DNA of 64,000 bases from Varibaculum cambriense (lineage in GTDB: Bacteria; Actinomycetota; Actinomycetes; Actinomycetales; Actinomycetaceae), in contig NZ_JAKNHJ010000001.1 in NCBI RefSeq assembly GCF_022133705.1, positions 1 through 64,000 on the forward strand, written 5' to 3'. The notes under the pieces are model-generated. The model searched no databases and was not told the origin of the DNA. It saw only the letters and a program-made list of their open reading frames with translations. Position 1 is the stretch's first letter. Each line of letters starts with the position of its first letter. Shown piece after piece: positions 50,769 to 59,655 of the stretch. The position numbers were made by a program, and so were the translations under genes.

Positions 50769-52748
50769 ATGACAAAAGATGAATGTTCCCCGCAATCTTT
50801 GTCCGAAACACCGCAGGCGCCAGGAAAAACTGTTACTGAGCGAGGCCCGAGCTCACGGATCAAAGCATTGGACGGGATGCGCGCGTTAGCAATAGTCGCA
50901 GTAGTTCTCTACCACCTGCGCCCCAGCGTGTTACCTGGTGGGTTTATCGGGGTGACCGTATTCTTCGTGCTCTCCGGGTTCTTGATTACTCGCTCCGTTG
51001 CCGGCGCCCTCGATAAGGGAACTTTTTCTTACTGGCGCTATTTGTTGCGGCGTTTTTGGCGGCTGTTTTTCCCGATAGATATCACTATTGCGCTTAGTGC
51101 GACGCTTACCTATCTATTCGCGCCCAGCCTGCTGCTGAAAGTGCAAAGTGACTGTCTACCAGCGACCTTGTTTGTCAGTAACTGGTTTTATATTTTCCGC
51201 AACGTCCCCTTTTTCGCGGCGGCAGGGCTGCCTTCCCCGCTCACCCACCTGTGGTTCCTGGGGGTGCTGGCGCAGTTCTATGTGGTCTGGCCACTGATTG
51301 TTTACCTATTGCTGAAAGTGAGGCGGGCAGCCCCAGCGATTACCGCGGTCTTGATTTTGGCATCTGCGGCGGCAATGGCGATCTTTTGGATGGCGGGAGA
51401 GGACGTAACCCACGCCTACTACGGGCTGGATACTCGTGCCGCAGAGCTACTGATGGGTGCGTTCTTGGCATTTATCATTCCCCAGGTTTCCTCGCCGAGT
51501 TCCGGGTTCGCTGCTAAAACTACGGGCAGGGGAGGAATGCCACTGCAGGTGCTGGCAGTCGGTTGCCTCGTTTCGTTACTAGTTTTCGCCTTCTGGGGCA
51601 GCGGGGAGATGCCGGCGATGTACCTCGGCGGGTTCCTGCTGGCGGCAATCCTCAGTGCGCTAATAATCAGGGTGACTGTTTTAGAGGACGCGGTCATTTC
51701 AAAACTGCTAAGTAACCCGGTTTTTAACTACCTGGGTTCGCGCTCCTTCGCCCTCTACCTGGTGCATTTCCCAATCCTGCTGATGCTGAATCCGGCTACC
51801 CGCACAGTTACGCCCTCCTGGTGGCAGCAACTTTTGCAGCTACTGCTAGTGGCAGTTGCGGCAGAAGTTTTCTATCACCTGGCAGAAGCGCCCGCCACTT
51901 TGCTAAGTGCCCTTTGGAAAAAACCGGGGGAGAAGAAAGTCGCGAAACTAAAGGCGCAGAGCTGGCTGCGCAAACTCCAGCTCACGGTGTTTGCAGTGCT
52001 TTCGGTGCTGTCGCTGGTAGTGACAGCAGTACTGGCGTTTTACCCCGCTAATTGGGAACAGATAGCTAAAAACCGGGCGGTGCAATTGCGTCCCGAACTT
52101 GCCGCTACTGCCGCTCCCTCCCCGCAGGTAGAGAAGCATACAGTTAAAGACGAGGACGAGAAAGACAAGGCGCAAGAAAAGCCGGAAGAAGAGCCCAAAG
52201 GGATAAAACCGGTGGCCAAGAAGGTTCCCAATAACTTGGACACCACCGGGTGGCAGATCGATCCCACCACCGGTACCTGCAACGCCGACGTCCTTATTAT
52301 TGGGGATTCGGTAACTGACGAGGCTACCCCGGCGATTAAGAAAGTGTTGCCAAACGCGGTAGTCGACGGAAAAACTAGTCGCCAAATCCAGCGCGGCCCG
52401 GAGGTACTTGCTAGATACCAGAATCAGGGGATTCGACCCCGGGTCTTGGTGTATGCCTTAGGCAGTAATGGGGTGTTATACGGCGACCGGCTGGTGCAAA
52501 ATCTGATCGACACCGCCCAAGGCCGGCCAATGTTCCTGGTAACTATCCGCGATCCTAATCCTTTGCAAGACATCAATAACGAAATATTGAACCGCCTGGC
52601 AAACAATAATCCGAATGTAGGGATTATCGACTGGTGGGCGGCCAGCGAAGGACATCGAGAATACCTGGTAGATGATGGCACCCACCCCACCAATGCGGGA
52701 GCCGCCGTGATAGCCAACCTCTACAAGCAAGCCCTGTGTGGGCAGTAG
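50769..52748 (+). CDS. OatA-like acyltransferase with SGNH domain
   Basis: A 659-aa membrane protein of the acyltransferase-3/OatA type, which O-acetylates peptidoglycan or another surface sugar. The N-terminal half (about 30-430) has ten or eleven helices, with the motif IKALDGMRALAIVAVVLYHLRP near 28-49 (catalytic His in YHLRP) and FFVLSGFLITR near 65. An extracytoplasmic SGNH hydrolase-like domain (about 500-659) has VLIIGDSVTDEATPAI near 511 and DGTHPTNAGAAVIANLY near 636, supplying Ser and Asp/His. Divergent from fic with the operator array between them. Confidence 0.88.
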   Translation: MTKDECSPQSLSETPQAPGKTVTERGPSSRIKALDGMRALAIVAVVLYHLRPSVLPGGFIGVTVFFVLSGFLITRSVAGALDKGTFSYWRYLLRRFWRLFFPIDITIALSATLTYLFAPSLLLKVQSDCLPATLFVSNWFYIFRNVPFFAAAGLPSPLTHLWFLGVLAQFYVVWPLIVYLLLKVRRAAPAITAVLILASAAAMAIFWMAGEDVTHAYYGLDTRAAELLMGAFLAFIIPQVSSPSSGFAAKTTGRGGMPLQVLAVGCLVSLLVFAFWGSGEMPAMYLGGFLLAAILSALIIRVTVLEDAVISKLLSNPVFNYLGSRSFALYLVHFPILLMLNPATRTVTPSWWQQLLQLLLVAVAAEVFYHLAEAPATLLSALWKKPGEKKVAKLKAQSWLRKLQLTVFAVLSVLSLVVTAVLAFYPANWEQIAKNRAVQLRPELAATAAPSPQVEKHTVKDEDEKDKAQEKPEEEPKGIKPVAKKVPNNLDTTGWQIDPTTGTCNADVLIIGDSVTDEATPAIKKVLPNAVVDGKTSRQIQRGPEVLARYQNQGIRPRVLVYALGSNGVLYGDRLVQNLIDTAQGRPMFLVTIRDPNPLQDINNEILNRLANNNPNVGIIDWWAASEGHREYLVDDGTHPTNAGAAVIANLYKQALCGQ

Positions 52749-52768
52749 GGAGTTAGGCGCAGCTAGGA

Positions 52769-52793
52769 AACTACTCGAAATTCTCGAGTAGTT
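52769..52793 (+). terminator. Hairpin after the acyltransferase
   Basis: A perfect 10-bp stem, AACTACTCGA with TCGAGTAGTT, loop AATTC, 20 nt after the stop codon. No U-tract follows. Confidence 0.5.
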
Positions 52794-52925
52794 CGACTAG
52801 CAAGTCTTCGAGCAAGGGAATCTGGGTGTGTTGGACACCGGCTGGATTTTTATCCGAAAATATTAATTGTTGCTAACCGCTTCTAACAGCAGAAAAGCTC
52901 TTGTTTTCTATAAATAATTGAAAAC

Positions 52926-52991
52926 GTGTCCCAAAGTACTTGCATCTGTCCCATGGTGTGCCTATGCTTGTGTGTAACGAAAGGGGACACC
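52926..52991 (+). promoter_or_regulatory. Leader of the ietA-like gene with possible ribosome-binding-site sequestration
   Basis: TATAAA (52909-52914) is a likely -10 box, so the message would begin near 52921. GTGTCCC at 52926-52932 is complementary to GGGACAC at 52984-52990, which overlaps the AAAGGGG ribosome-binding site of the TTG at 52992. A stem would hide the site until something opens it. The fold is inference. Confidence 0.35.
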
Positions 52992-54044
52992 TTGAAGAAA
53001 CGCAATGTAATCAATCTGATCAGGTATCACGAAGACAGAAATGAATCTGCATTCCGCGCTGAGGCGTCAGAAATTGCCCGTGACTTTGAGGCTGCCGGTG
53101 ACGTGGAGCTAGCTGCATATATTATGGCTCTCATTTCGGATGCTAACGCGTTTGTTCCACAAGCTTTGAGGGAGGACGGGGGAGATTTTCTCCGTCGCTT
53201 TGAGTCTGCTTCAGCACCGTTGCCTCTCCCGGAGGCTATAGCCATGGATGTGACCGGTGTATGCAATGCGATCTCCCACAATGTCGGGGTGAATAAGTTT
53301 TTGTTCCAAGGCCCTCCGGGTACCGGGAAAACTCAGACATCTCGCCAAATCGCCAGAATAACCAATCGTGAGCTTTATCTGGTGGATTTTAACGCGGTTA
53401 TTGACAGCAAACTTGGACAAACAGGTAAGAATATAGGTCGCCTTTTCGCGGAAATAAACGATATGCGACACCCCGATAAGGCAGTGGTTTTGTTCGATGA
53501 AATAGATGCCCTGGCGCTTGATCGGGTAAATAACCATGATGTTCGGGAAATGGGTAGAGCCACTTCGGCATTATTAAAGGAACTCGACTCTCTAAATGAA
53601 CAGGTGGTATTGATAGCTACTACAAATCTTTATGAAGAGCTAGATAAAGCCCTCGTCAGAAGATTTGATTCCATCATTGATTTTGGTCGCTACGGCAGGG
53701 ACGACCTGTTAGAAATTTCTGAAGTGATGTTGAGCGGATTGTTGGACAAGTTCAAAAATGTGGCTCGCAATGTACGCTTGTTCCGAAAAATCATGAATCA
53801 AATGCCGGAGATTCCTTATCCGGGAGACCTTGAGAATATGCTGCGAACCTCGCTTGCCTTCAGTAAACCTGGTGATCTATACGATTATCTGCGCCGTCTC
53901 TACTCCCAGGTCTGTCCGGGTAAATCTATCAAGGATTATGCGCAGCTGAGTCGGCAAGGTTTCACCTTGCGAGAGATTGAAGTCCTCTCCGAGGTGCCGA
54001 AGACAACTATTTCCCGGGAACTACGGGAGGTGCGTGGTGAATAA
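52992..54044 (+). CDS. ietA: AAA-family ATPase, IetA-like
   Basis: A ~351-aa AAA+ ATPase. Walker A GPPGTGKT at 107-114, Walker B VVLFDEIDAL at 165-174, sensor-1 LIATTNLYEELD near 205, and arginine finger-like DKALVRRFDSII near 217. A small C-terminal HTH-like segment ends QGFTLREIEVLSEVPKTTI. TTG at 52992 with AAAGGGG upstream is preferred; a GTG at 52926 would add a Cys-rich leader. It overlaps the subtilase gene by 8 nt. ATPase plus S8 peptidase is the IetAS arrangement reported in antiviral-defence surveys; the assignment rests on pairing and domains. Confidence 0.78.
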   Translation: MKKRNVINLIRYHEDRNESAFRAEASEIARDFEAAGDVELAAYIMALISDANAFVPQALREDGGDFLRRFESASAPLPLPEAIAMDVTGVCNAISHNVGVNKFLFQGPPGTGKTQTSRQIARITNRELYLVDFNAVIDSKLGQTGKNIGRLFAEINDMRHPDKAVVLFDEIDALALDRVNNHDVREMGRATSALLKELDSLNEQVVLIATTNLYEELDKALVRRFDSIIDFGRYGRDDLLEISEVMLSGLLDKFKNVARNVRLFRKIMNQMPEIPYPGDLENMLRTSLAFSKPGDLYDYLRRLYSQVCPGKSIKDYAQLSRQGFTLREIEVLSEVPKTTISRELREVRGE

Positions 54045-56256
54045 CCTGCTTCAGCTTAAAGGTCAGTTCCATACCAAGGGCGCTGGGCGGCCGGGTTCGC
54101 CCCAACTACCAAAGAATGGGGAAGTTAGTGCGAAACACCTGCTAGATTTGCGTCAACAGCTGGTGGAAATAAAGGATTATTGGCGTAAAAAGCAGATTCC
54201 CTTCAATCCCTTGATTAGCGTTTACTATAAAAAAATAACGGCTAAAAGTAACCGAATTCGTCGCTTGCTCGGCGGAGGCAGCTCTAGGGCTAGTAATTCC
54301 ATTGTGGGAGCCCGCTTCGAGGGTTACTTGGACAACACCCACCATGTAATTACCTATTGCGTCAGTGAAACCATAGTTGATGATTCCATTGATGTTTTGG
54401 AAAGCTGCGCAGCAATAGTTGATAAATACGGTGGCAGTATCGATTATGAAATATTGGAGCAAATAAAAAAGACTTTCAAAAAAAAGAAGTGGCCTTATGA
54501 GCCGTCTAAGAGCATCTTTTTACAGGTAATCAGGGATGCTTATTTTGCTGAGCGTTTCGGCATACGCACTCAGCAGGAGGTAGTTGACGGCTGGGTAGTT
54601 GTAAATCTTTACGATACCGGCTACAGCGATGTTCGCGATTTTCTAAATGGTTTGGGTTTAAGGGTCACGCCTGACCAAGTGCTGGGAAACGCTCTCCGGC
54701 TGAGCCCGGATCAATACAGTGTATTGATAGGGAAATATCCCTTCTTGGTATCGATGGCGATTTCCGATATCTCCAAGTTGACTCCCGAAGAGTTCGATGA
54801 GGTGGGTATCAATCCTTTGGATATACCTAAAGCGGGTAATGAACCCATCATCGGAGTAATTGATACCCCGTTTGATGAAAATGTGTATTTTTCCGATTGG
54901 GTTGAGCCAATAAATCTGATTCCCCCTGAAATTGAAATACATCCAGAGGATTGTGCCCACGGCACAAAAGTTACATCGCTTATTGTTGATGGTCCGAGCC
55001 TAGTACCGGACTTGGATGACGGTTGTGGTCGTTTCCGGGTGCGGCACTTCGGGGTTGCTACGGGGTCGCGATCGGATTCGTTTGCATTCATGAGGCGAGT
55101 GAAAAGTATCGTGGAACAGAACCGTGACATTAAAGTATGGAACATTTCCCAGGGTTCTGTGCGAGAGGTAGCGCGTAACTTCGTGTCTCCCGAGGGCGCT
55201 ATTCTGGACGAATTGCAATCTCGTTTTGATGACGTTGTTTTTGTGGTGGCAGGTACCAATCAAACCCATGAAAAGCAACAGAAGATTGGGGCTCCCGCTG
55301 ATTCGATTAACTCCTTGGTCGTAAATGCAACCTCATTTTCGGGTGAAACTGCCAGTTATTCCCGAAGTGGTCCTGTCTTGGAATTCTTCAAAAAACCTGA
55401 CGTCTGCGCAGTTGGTGGCGATCAGGATGTCCCCATGTATACCTATGCAGGAAACGGGGGTTCTTGGGTACAGGGGACTTCTTTTGCGGCACCGTGGATA
55501 GCGCGGAAAATGGCCTATTTGATGCAGATAATGGGATTTAACCGCGAAGTTGCCAAAGCGCTGATAATTGATGCGGCTGCGAGATGGAAATATCGCGAAG
55601 ATTCTAAACGGGGATATGGTCAGGTTCCCATTCGCATAGAGGACGTGGTTCAGTGTAAAGATGATGAAATTAAATTTGTCTTGACGGGGATTGCTGATTC
55701 CTATGAGACTTATAATGTCGATATTCCAGTACCAGTTGTTAATAGCAAGCACCCGTATATTGCGCGTGCCACGTTGTGCTATTTTCCCCCGTGTGACCGC
55801 CGTCAAGGCGTGGACTATACCAGTACTGAATTGGATTTACACTTTGGGCGTATTGATGACAAGGGTAGTTTGATAGCACTTAACAATAATCGCCAAGGTG
55901 AAAATGATGATTACACTACTGAGGCTACGGCGCGCAATAGCTACCGCAAGTGGGATAACGTCAAACATATCGGTGAGGTTTTTCGCAGGGGTCAGCGCGG
56001 TAGGAAGGCATACGGAACACAGATGTGGGGTTTGAAAATCCGCAAGACCAGCCGGTGGGATAATCCTGCGAGTGCCCCATTTGGAAATCTGCGGTTTGGG
56101 ATAGTGGTTACTTTGCGGGAAATGGATGGTGTGAACCGTATAGATGAGTTCATTCAAAAGTGTTCGCTGCGTGGTTGGATTGTGAACAAGGTGGATATAC
56201 AGAACCGCTTGGATATCTACAACGCCGCCGAGGTCGAAATAGATTTTAAAGAATAG
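54037..56256 (+). CDS. ietS: S8 subtilisin-like peptidase, IetS-like
   Basis: A ~739-aa protein with an N-terminal accessory region (about 1-260) and a C-terminal subtilase. The catalytic triad is D276 (GVIDTPFD), H308 (AHGTKV) and S482 (GTSFAAP). The Asp motif reads DTP rather than the usual DTG or DSG. No signal peptide is present, so it acts in the cytoplasm, unusual for a subtilase but as expected for IetS. GTG at 54037 lies 6 nt after CGGGAGG, inside the ATPase 3' end, so the two are coupled. Target protein unknown. Confidence 0.8.
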   Translation: MNNLLQLKGQFHTKGAGRPGSPQLPKNGEVSAKHLLDLRQQLVEIKDYWRKKQIPFNPLISVYYKKITAKSNRIRRLLGGGSSRASNSIVGARFEGYLDNTHHVITYCVSETIVDDSIDVLESCAAIVDKYGGSIDYEILEQIKKTFKKKKWPYEPSKSIFLQVIRDAYFAERFGIRTQQEVVDGWVVVNLYDTGYSDVRDFLNGLGLRVTPDQVLGNALRLSPDQYSVLIGKYPFLVSMAISDISKLTPEEFDEVGINPLDIPKAGNEPIIGVIDTPFDENVYFSDWVEPINLIPPEIEIHPEDCAHGTKVTSLIVDGPSLVPDLDDGCGRFRVRHFGVATGSRSDSFAFMRRVKSIVEQNRDIKVWNISQGSVREVARNFVSPEGAILDELQSRFDDVVFVVAGTNQTHEKQQKIGAPADSINSLVVNATSFSGETASYSRSGPVLEFFKKPDVCAVGGDQDVPMYTYAGNGGSWVQGTSFAAPWIARKMAYLMQIMGFNREVAKALIIDAAARWKYREDSKRGYGQVPIRIEDVVQCKDDEIKFVLTGIADSYETYNVDIPVPVVNSKHPYIARATLCYFPPCDRRQGVDYTSTELDLHFGRIDDKGSLIALNNNRQGENDDYTTEATARNSYRKWDNVKHIGEVFRRGQRGRKAYGTQMWGLKIRKTSRWDNPASAPFGNLRFGIVVTLREMDGVNRIDEFIQKCSLRGWIVNKVDIQNRLDIYNAAEVEIDFKE

Positions 56257-56407
56257 CTTTTATCTTTACAGGAAAAATGCGCATCGGAACCCATCTTGCT
56301 ATCGGAAGCAATTCTTTGGCTTTAGCGGGGGAAGGGGAGAACCGCGCGGCGCAAACAGTCGGTTCGGACTTAGAAGTTACAGTTTGCAAGATAGTGATGA
56401 TTTGCGA

Positions 56408-57547
56408 ATGGAAAACCTCAATCGAAGGATGGTTAAGAAAAACGGTATGACGAAGAATAGTAAAGCTAAAAAGAGCCTCGGGAAAAGCACTTCTCGGACA
56501 ATGGTTAAGCATGATTCCGGGCAGTTCCTGGTATTCACCGCTCAGCCCGGCGCGGGTGTTGAAGTGCGCTATGAGGACGGCACGATTTGGCTGACACAAA
56601 AGCTGATGGCACAGCTGTTTGACGTGGATGTGCGGACAGTCAACGAGCATCTGAAGACCATTTTCTCTTCCGGTGAGTTAAGCCCTGAGGCAACTATCCG
56701 GAATTTCCGGATAGTTCGACAAGAAGGCTCTCGCCAGGTAACTCGCCAAATCCAACATTACAACTTAGACGCGATTATTTCCGTTGGTTACCGCGTAAAT
56801 TCTATTCGCGCTACCCAGTTCCGGCAGTGGGCAACCGCTGTTCTTCGTGACTTCACTTTGCGTGGCTATATTATCGACCGCGACCGTATGGAGTCGGGCA
56901 ACATACTGGGGCATGACTATTTCGAGCAACTGCTCCAAGAAGTACGCGAGATTCGTCTCTCGGAGCGCCGCTTTTACCAAAAGATAACTGATATCTATGC
57001 CACCGCTGTTGACTACAGCCCCAATGCCCCCACCACTAAAACTTTTTTCGCCGCCGTGCAAAACAAACTGCATTATGCGGTGCATGGTCATACCGCTGCG
57101 GAGTTGATTGCCCAGCGAGCTGACGCCGCAAAACCACATATGGGTTTAACGACTTGGAAAAACTCCCCAGACGGGAAAGTCCTAGCCAGCGATGTTACCG
57201 TAGCCAAGAACTACCTCACGAAAGACGAATTGGCAGATTTAGGACGAATCGTTGAAGCCTATCTAAACCTGGCGGAATCACGTGCCAAGCGGCATATTCC
57301 CACCACCATGGAAGAATGGGAAGAATTTCTGAACCGAGTACTCACTCTTGATAGTCGCGAACTTTTAGAGAGCGCCGGGAAAATCTCCAAGAAAATAGCC
57401 GACCATAAAGCCAAAGAAGAACTGGAAAAATATCGGGTGATCCAAGACAGGGAATATCAGTCAGATTTCGACAAGTTCGCTGCCAGAGTCCTGGAGGCCA
57501 CCAGCCACCACGAGGAAGCTAGAGGATACACGGTAGAGGGTGTGTAA
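56408..57547 (+). CDS. RhuM-family protein
   Basis: A ~379-aa protein of the RhuM (virulence_RhuM) family. The N-terminal domain shows IWLTQKLMAQLFDVDVRTVNEHL, TIRNFRIVRQEG and the family's YNLDAIISVGYRVNSIRATQFRQWATAVLR stretch (about 120-150). The C-terminal half is helical. Function is unknown; relatives commonly accompany restriction-modification and Fic genes. The start is uncertain (ATG at 56408, 56429, 56447 or 56501; none has a strong site). A palindrome lies inside the gene at 56692-56716. Confidence 0.78.
   Translation: MENLNRRMVKKNGMTKNSKAKKSLGKSTSRTMVKHDSGQFLVFTAQPGAGVEVRYEDGTIWLTQKLMAQLFDVDVRTVNEHLKTIFSSGELSPEATIRNFRIVRQEGSRQVTRQIQHYNLDAIISVGYRVNSIRATQFRQWATAVLRDFTLRGYIIDRDRMESGNILGHDYFEQLLQEVREIRLSERRFYQKITDIYATAVDYSPNAPTTKTFFAAVQNKLHYAVHGHTAAELIAQRADAAKPHMGLTTWKNSPDGKVLASDVTVAKNYLTKDELADLGRIVEAYLNLAESRAKRHIPTTMEEWEEFLNRVLTLDSRELLESAGKISKKIADHKAKEELEKYRVIQDREYQSDFDKFAARVLEATSHHEEARGYTVEGV
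56692..56716. repeat. 11-bp-arm palindrome inside rhuM
   Basis: AACTATCCGGA, spacer ATT, TCCGGATAGTT. The same arms with spacer AAA recur at 62460-62484. In rhuM the bases encode the TIRNFRIV peptide conserved in the family, so codon constraint may explain the symmetry. Confidence 0.8.
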
Positions 57548-57642
57548 ACCGGCAGGCTGCTTAGGGTAGAGCATTCTTCTCGCGGTAATATCAGGGTATC
57601 TGGGAAGTGTTTTCATCGGCGCGCAAGGGAGAGGGCTACTAG

Positions 57643-59655
57643 ATGTCGCAACAACGCCTGCAACTTACTTGGTATAACAAGGACAAGGCTCTGATTCCTA
57701 CCGAGACCGGCAAATATGGTTACACCTGGGTTGATCCCGCGGATCCGCGTTACTGCGAAACCCATACCCTGGTCTATGACGAACACGTTCAGGGCAAGCA
57801 AACTCCCAAGAGTGAGGAGTTTGAGTATTCTGAGTGTGCTGACCTGGAACCACAAGATGACAACCTGCTGATTTTGGGGGAGAGCGGGGACGTGTTGGAG
57901 GCGCTTACCCGAGTGCCAGAGCTGGCCGAAAAATATGTGGGCAAAGTGAAGCTGATCTATATTGATCCGCCGTTTAATACCGCGCAGACTTTCGCCAATT
58001 ACGAGGACAACCTGGAACACTCGGTGTGGCTGACTATGATGCGTGACCGCTTGCTGCACTTGAAGAAACTCTTGAGTGAGGACGGATCCATTTGGGTACA
58101 TCTGGATGACGTGGAAGTACATAGGATGCGACTGCTCATGGACGAAGTGTTCGGTGCTGGGAATTTCGTAGCTGAAATGCAATGGGAAAAAGCATATGCT
58201 CCAAGTAATAATGCATCTGGTATTCCGATGGTTACAGACACGATTCTCGTTTATCGAAAGACCAGTGCTTTTGAACGCAATAAATTAGCAAGAAATGCGG
58301 CGATGAATTCCCGATACTCCAATCCAGATGGGTCTGCGAGGGGTGCCTGGCGACCTGATAATAAGAGCGCGCGTCACACGAAAGGAAAACGACAACACCC
58401 TGGTGTCTACGGGATACAGCATCCGATTACCGGTGAGATGCTCTACCCAGCCAGCACGTCTAACTGGCGGTTTGAACAAGACACGATGCTGGACATTATG
58501 CGGGAATGGGGGAATTATCATCGGGGCTCTATCACTGAATGTGAATTGGCGGCGCGACGCGAAATAGAAGGCCCGGGAACTGAAATGAGAACAGACGTTC
58601 TGCCACTAGTAATTCCTGATTGGGGCGAAGCTGATAAAGAGCGTGCTCTGCAGCGTTATCTAGAAGGTGATTGGCCTGTGTTTTACTTTGCAGAGAAGGG
58701 ATATGGGGGAATCCAACGGAAAACTTATCTTGCCGATCTTAAAGGAACTATCCCGAAGAATTTCTTGCCCTACGAAGAAGTCGGACACTCTGACTCGGCA
58801 AAAAGAGAAATTCAGATGTTATTTCAAAACGATGTTGCTTTCGCCACCCCCAAGCCGGAGCGCCTCCTAGAGCGGATTATTCATATTGGCTCAAACCCCG
58901 GTGACATTGTCCTAGATTGTTTTGCTGGCAGTGGTACTACGGCGGCGGTGGCGCAGAAGATGGGTCGCCGCTGGGTGACCTGTGAACTGGTCGAGGATAC
59001 TTTTAAACGCTTTACTCGTCCGCGTTTAGAGAAGGTGGTTAACGATAGTGATCCGGGTGGTATTACGCGTACTAAGGGTGAACGCGTTGACGCGACCGAT
59101 GATGGTTTACCGGAGGGACTAAGCGCTGATGATGCGCAGAGGCTGACTTCCTTACTTAACAAGGCCATTAGCGATAGCCCGGAGTTGAAGAAGTCAGCGG
59201 ATATTCGGGCGGTTAAGCAGATGGTGAAGACTCGCCGCTCTAAAGACGTGGTTAATTGGCGTGGGGGTGGCGGTTTTCAGGTGGCGCACTTGTCGCCGGC
59301 TTGTTTTGATTATGATCCGCAGTTGGGGCGAGTGATGCTGACGGCAGAGGCAACCGGGCAGGTGTTGATCGAGTCGGTAGCGGCGAATCTGGGGTTTAGT
59401 TTGTTGCATCCTGATGATGATTATGTGTTTGACGGTCGGCGTGGGAACTCGCTGCTGAAAGTAATTGAGGGGGTGGCAACTGTTGAGGTTGTGGATTGGT
59501 TGGCCTCTCAAATTCAGCCGGGTGAAACGATGGTGTTGGCTGCTACCAGTGTGATGGATGGGGTGCGACAGCATCTACGAAAAAGGGTGAAGGGTTCGCG
59601 GGTGGTTGCCTTGCCGGATGATGTTTTTCCTTTTAGCGCAGGGGGTGAGCGGTAA
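57643..59655 (+). CDS. Type III restriction-modification methyltransferase (Mod)
   Basis: A 670-aa N6-adenine or N4-cytosine methyltransferase of the beta class: motif IV DPPF at 108-111 precedes the SAM motif DCFAGSGTT near 425. The long central stretch (about 170-400) is the target-recognition domain, so the recognition sequence is specific to this gene. ATG follows GGGAGAGG. Its stop overlaps the res start (TAATG). Mod alone methylates; with Res it forms the restriction complex. Confidence 0.92.
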   Translation: MSQQRLQLTWYNKDKALIPTETGKYGYTWVDPADPRYCETHTLVYDEHVQGKQTPKSEEFEYSECADLEPQDDNLLILGESGDVLEALTRVPELAEKYVGKVKLIYIDPPFNTAQTFANYEDNLEHSVWLTMMRDRLLHLKKLLSEDGSIWVHLDDVEVHRMRLLMDEVFGAGNFVAEMQWEKAYAPSNNASGIPMVTDTILVYRKTSAFERNKLARNAAMNSRYSNPDGSARGAWRPDNKSARHTKGKRQHPGVYGIQHPITGEMLYPASTSNWRFEQDTMLDIMREWGNYHRGSITECELAARREIEGPGTEMRTDVLPLVIPDWGEADKERALQRYLEGDWPVFYFAEKGYGGIQRKTYLADLKGTIPKNFLPYEEVGHSDSAKREIQMLFQNDVAFATPKPERLLERIIHIGSNPGDIVLDCFAGSGTTAAVAQKMGRRWVTCELVEDTFKRFTRPRLEKVVNDSDPGGITRTKGERVDATDDGLPEGLSADDAQRLTSLLNKAISDSPELKKSADIRAVKQMVKTRRSKDVVNWRGGGGFQVAHLSPACFDYDPQLGRVMLTAEATGQVLIESVAANLGFSLLHPDDDYVFDGRRGNSLLKVIEGVATVEVVDWLASQIQPGETMVLAATSVMDGVRQHLRKRVKGSRVVALPDDVFPFSAGGER

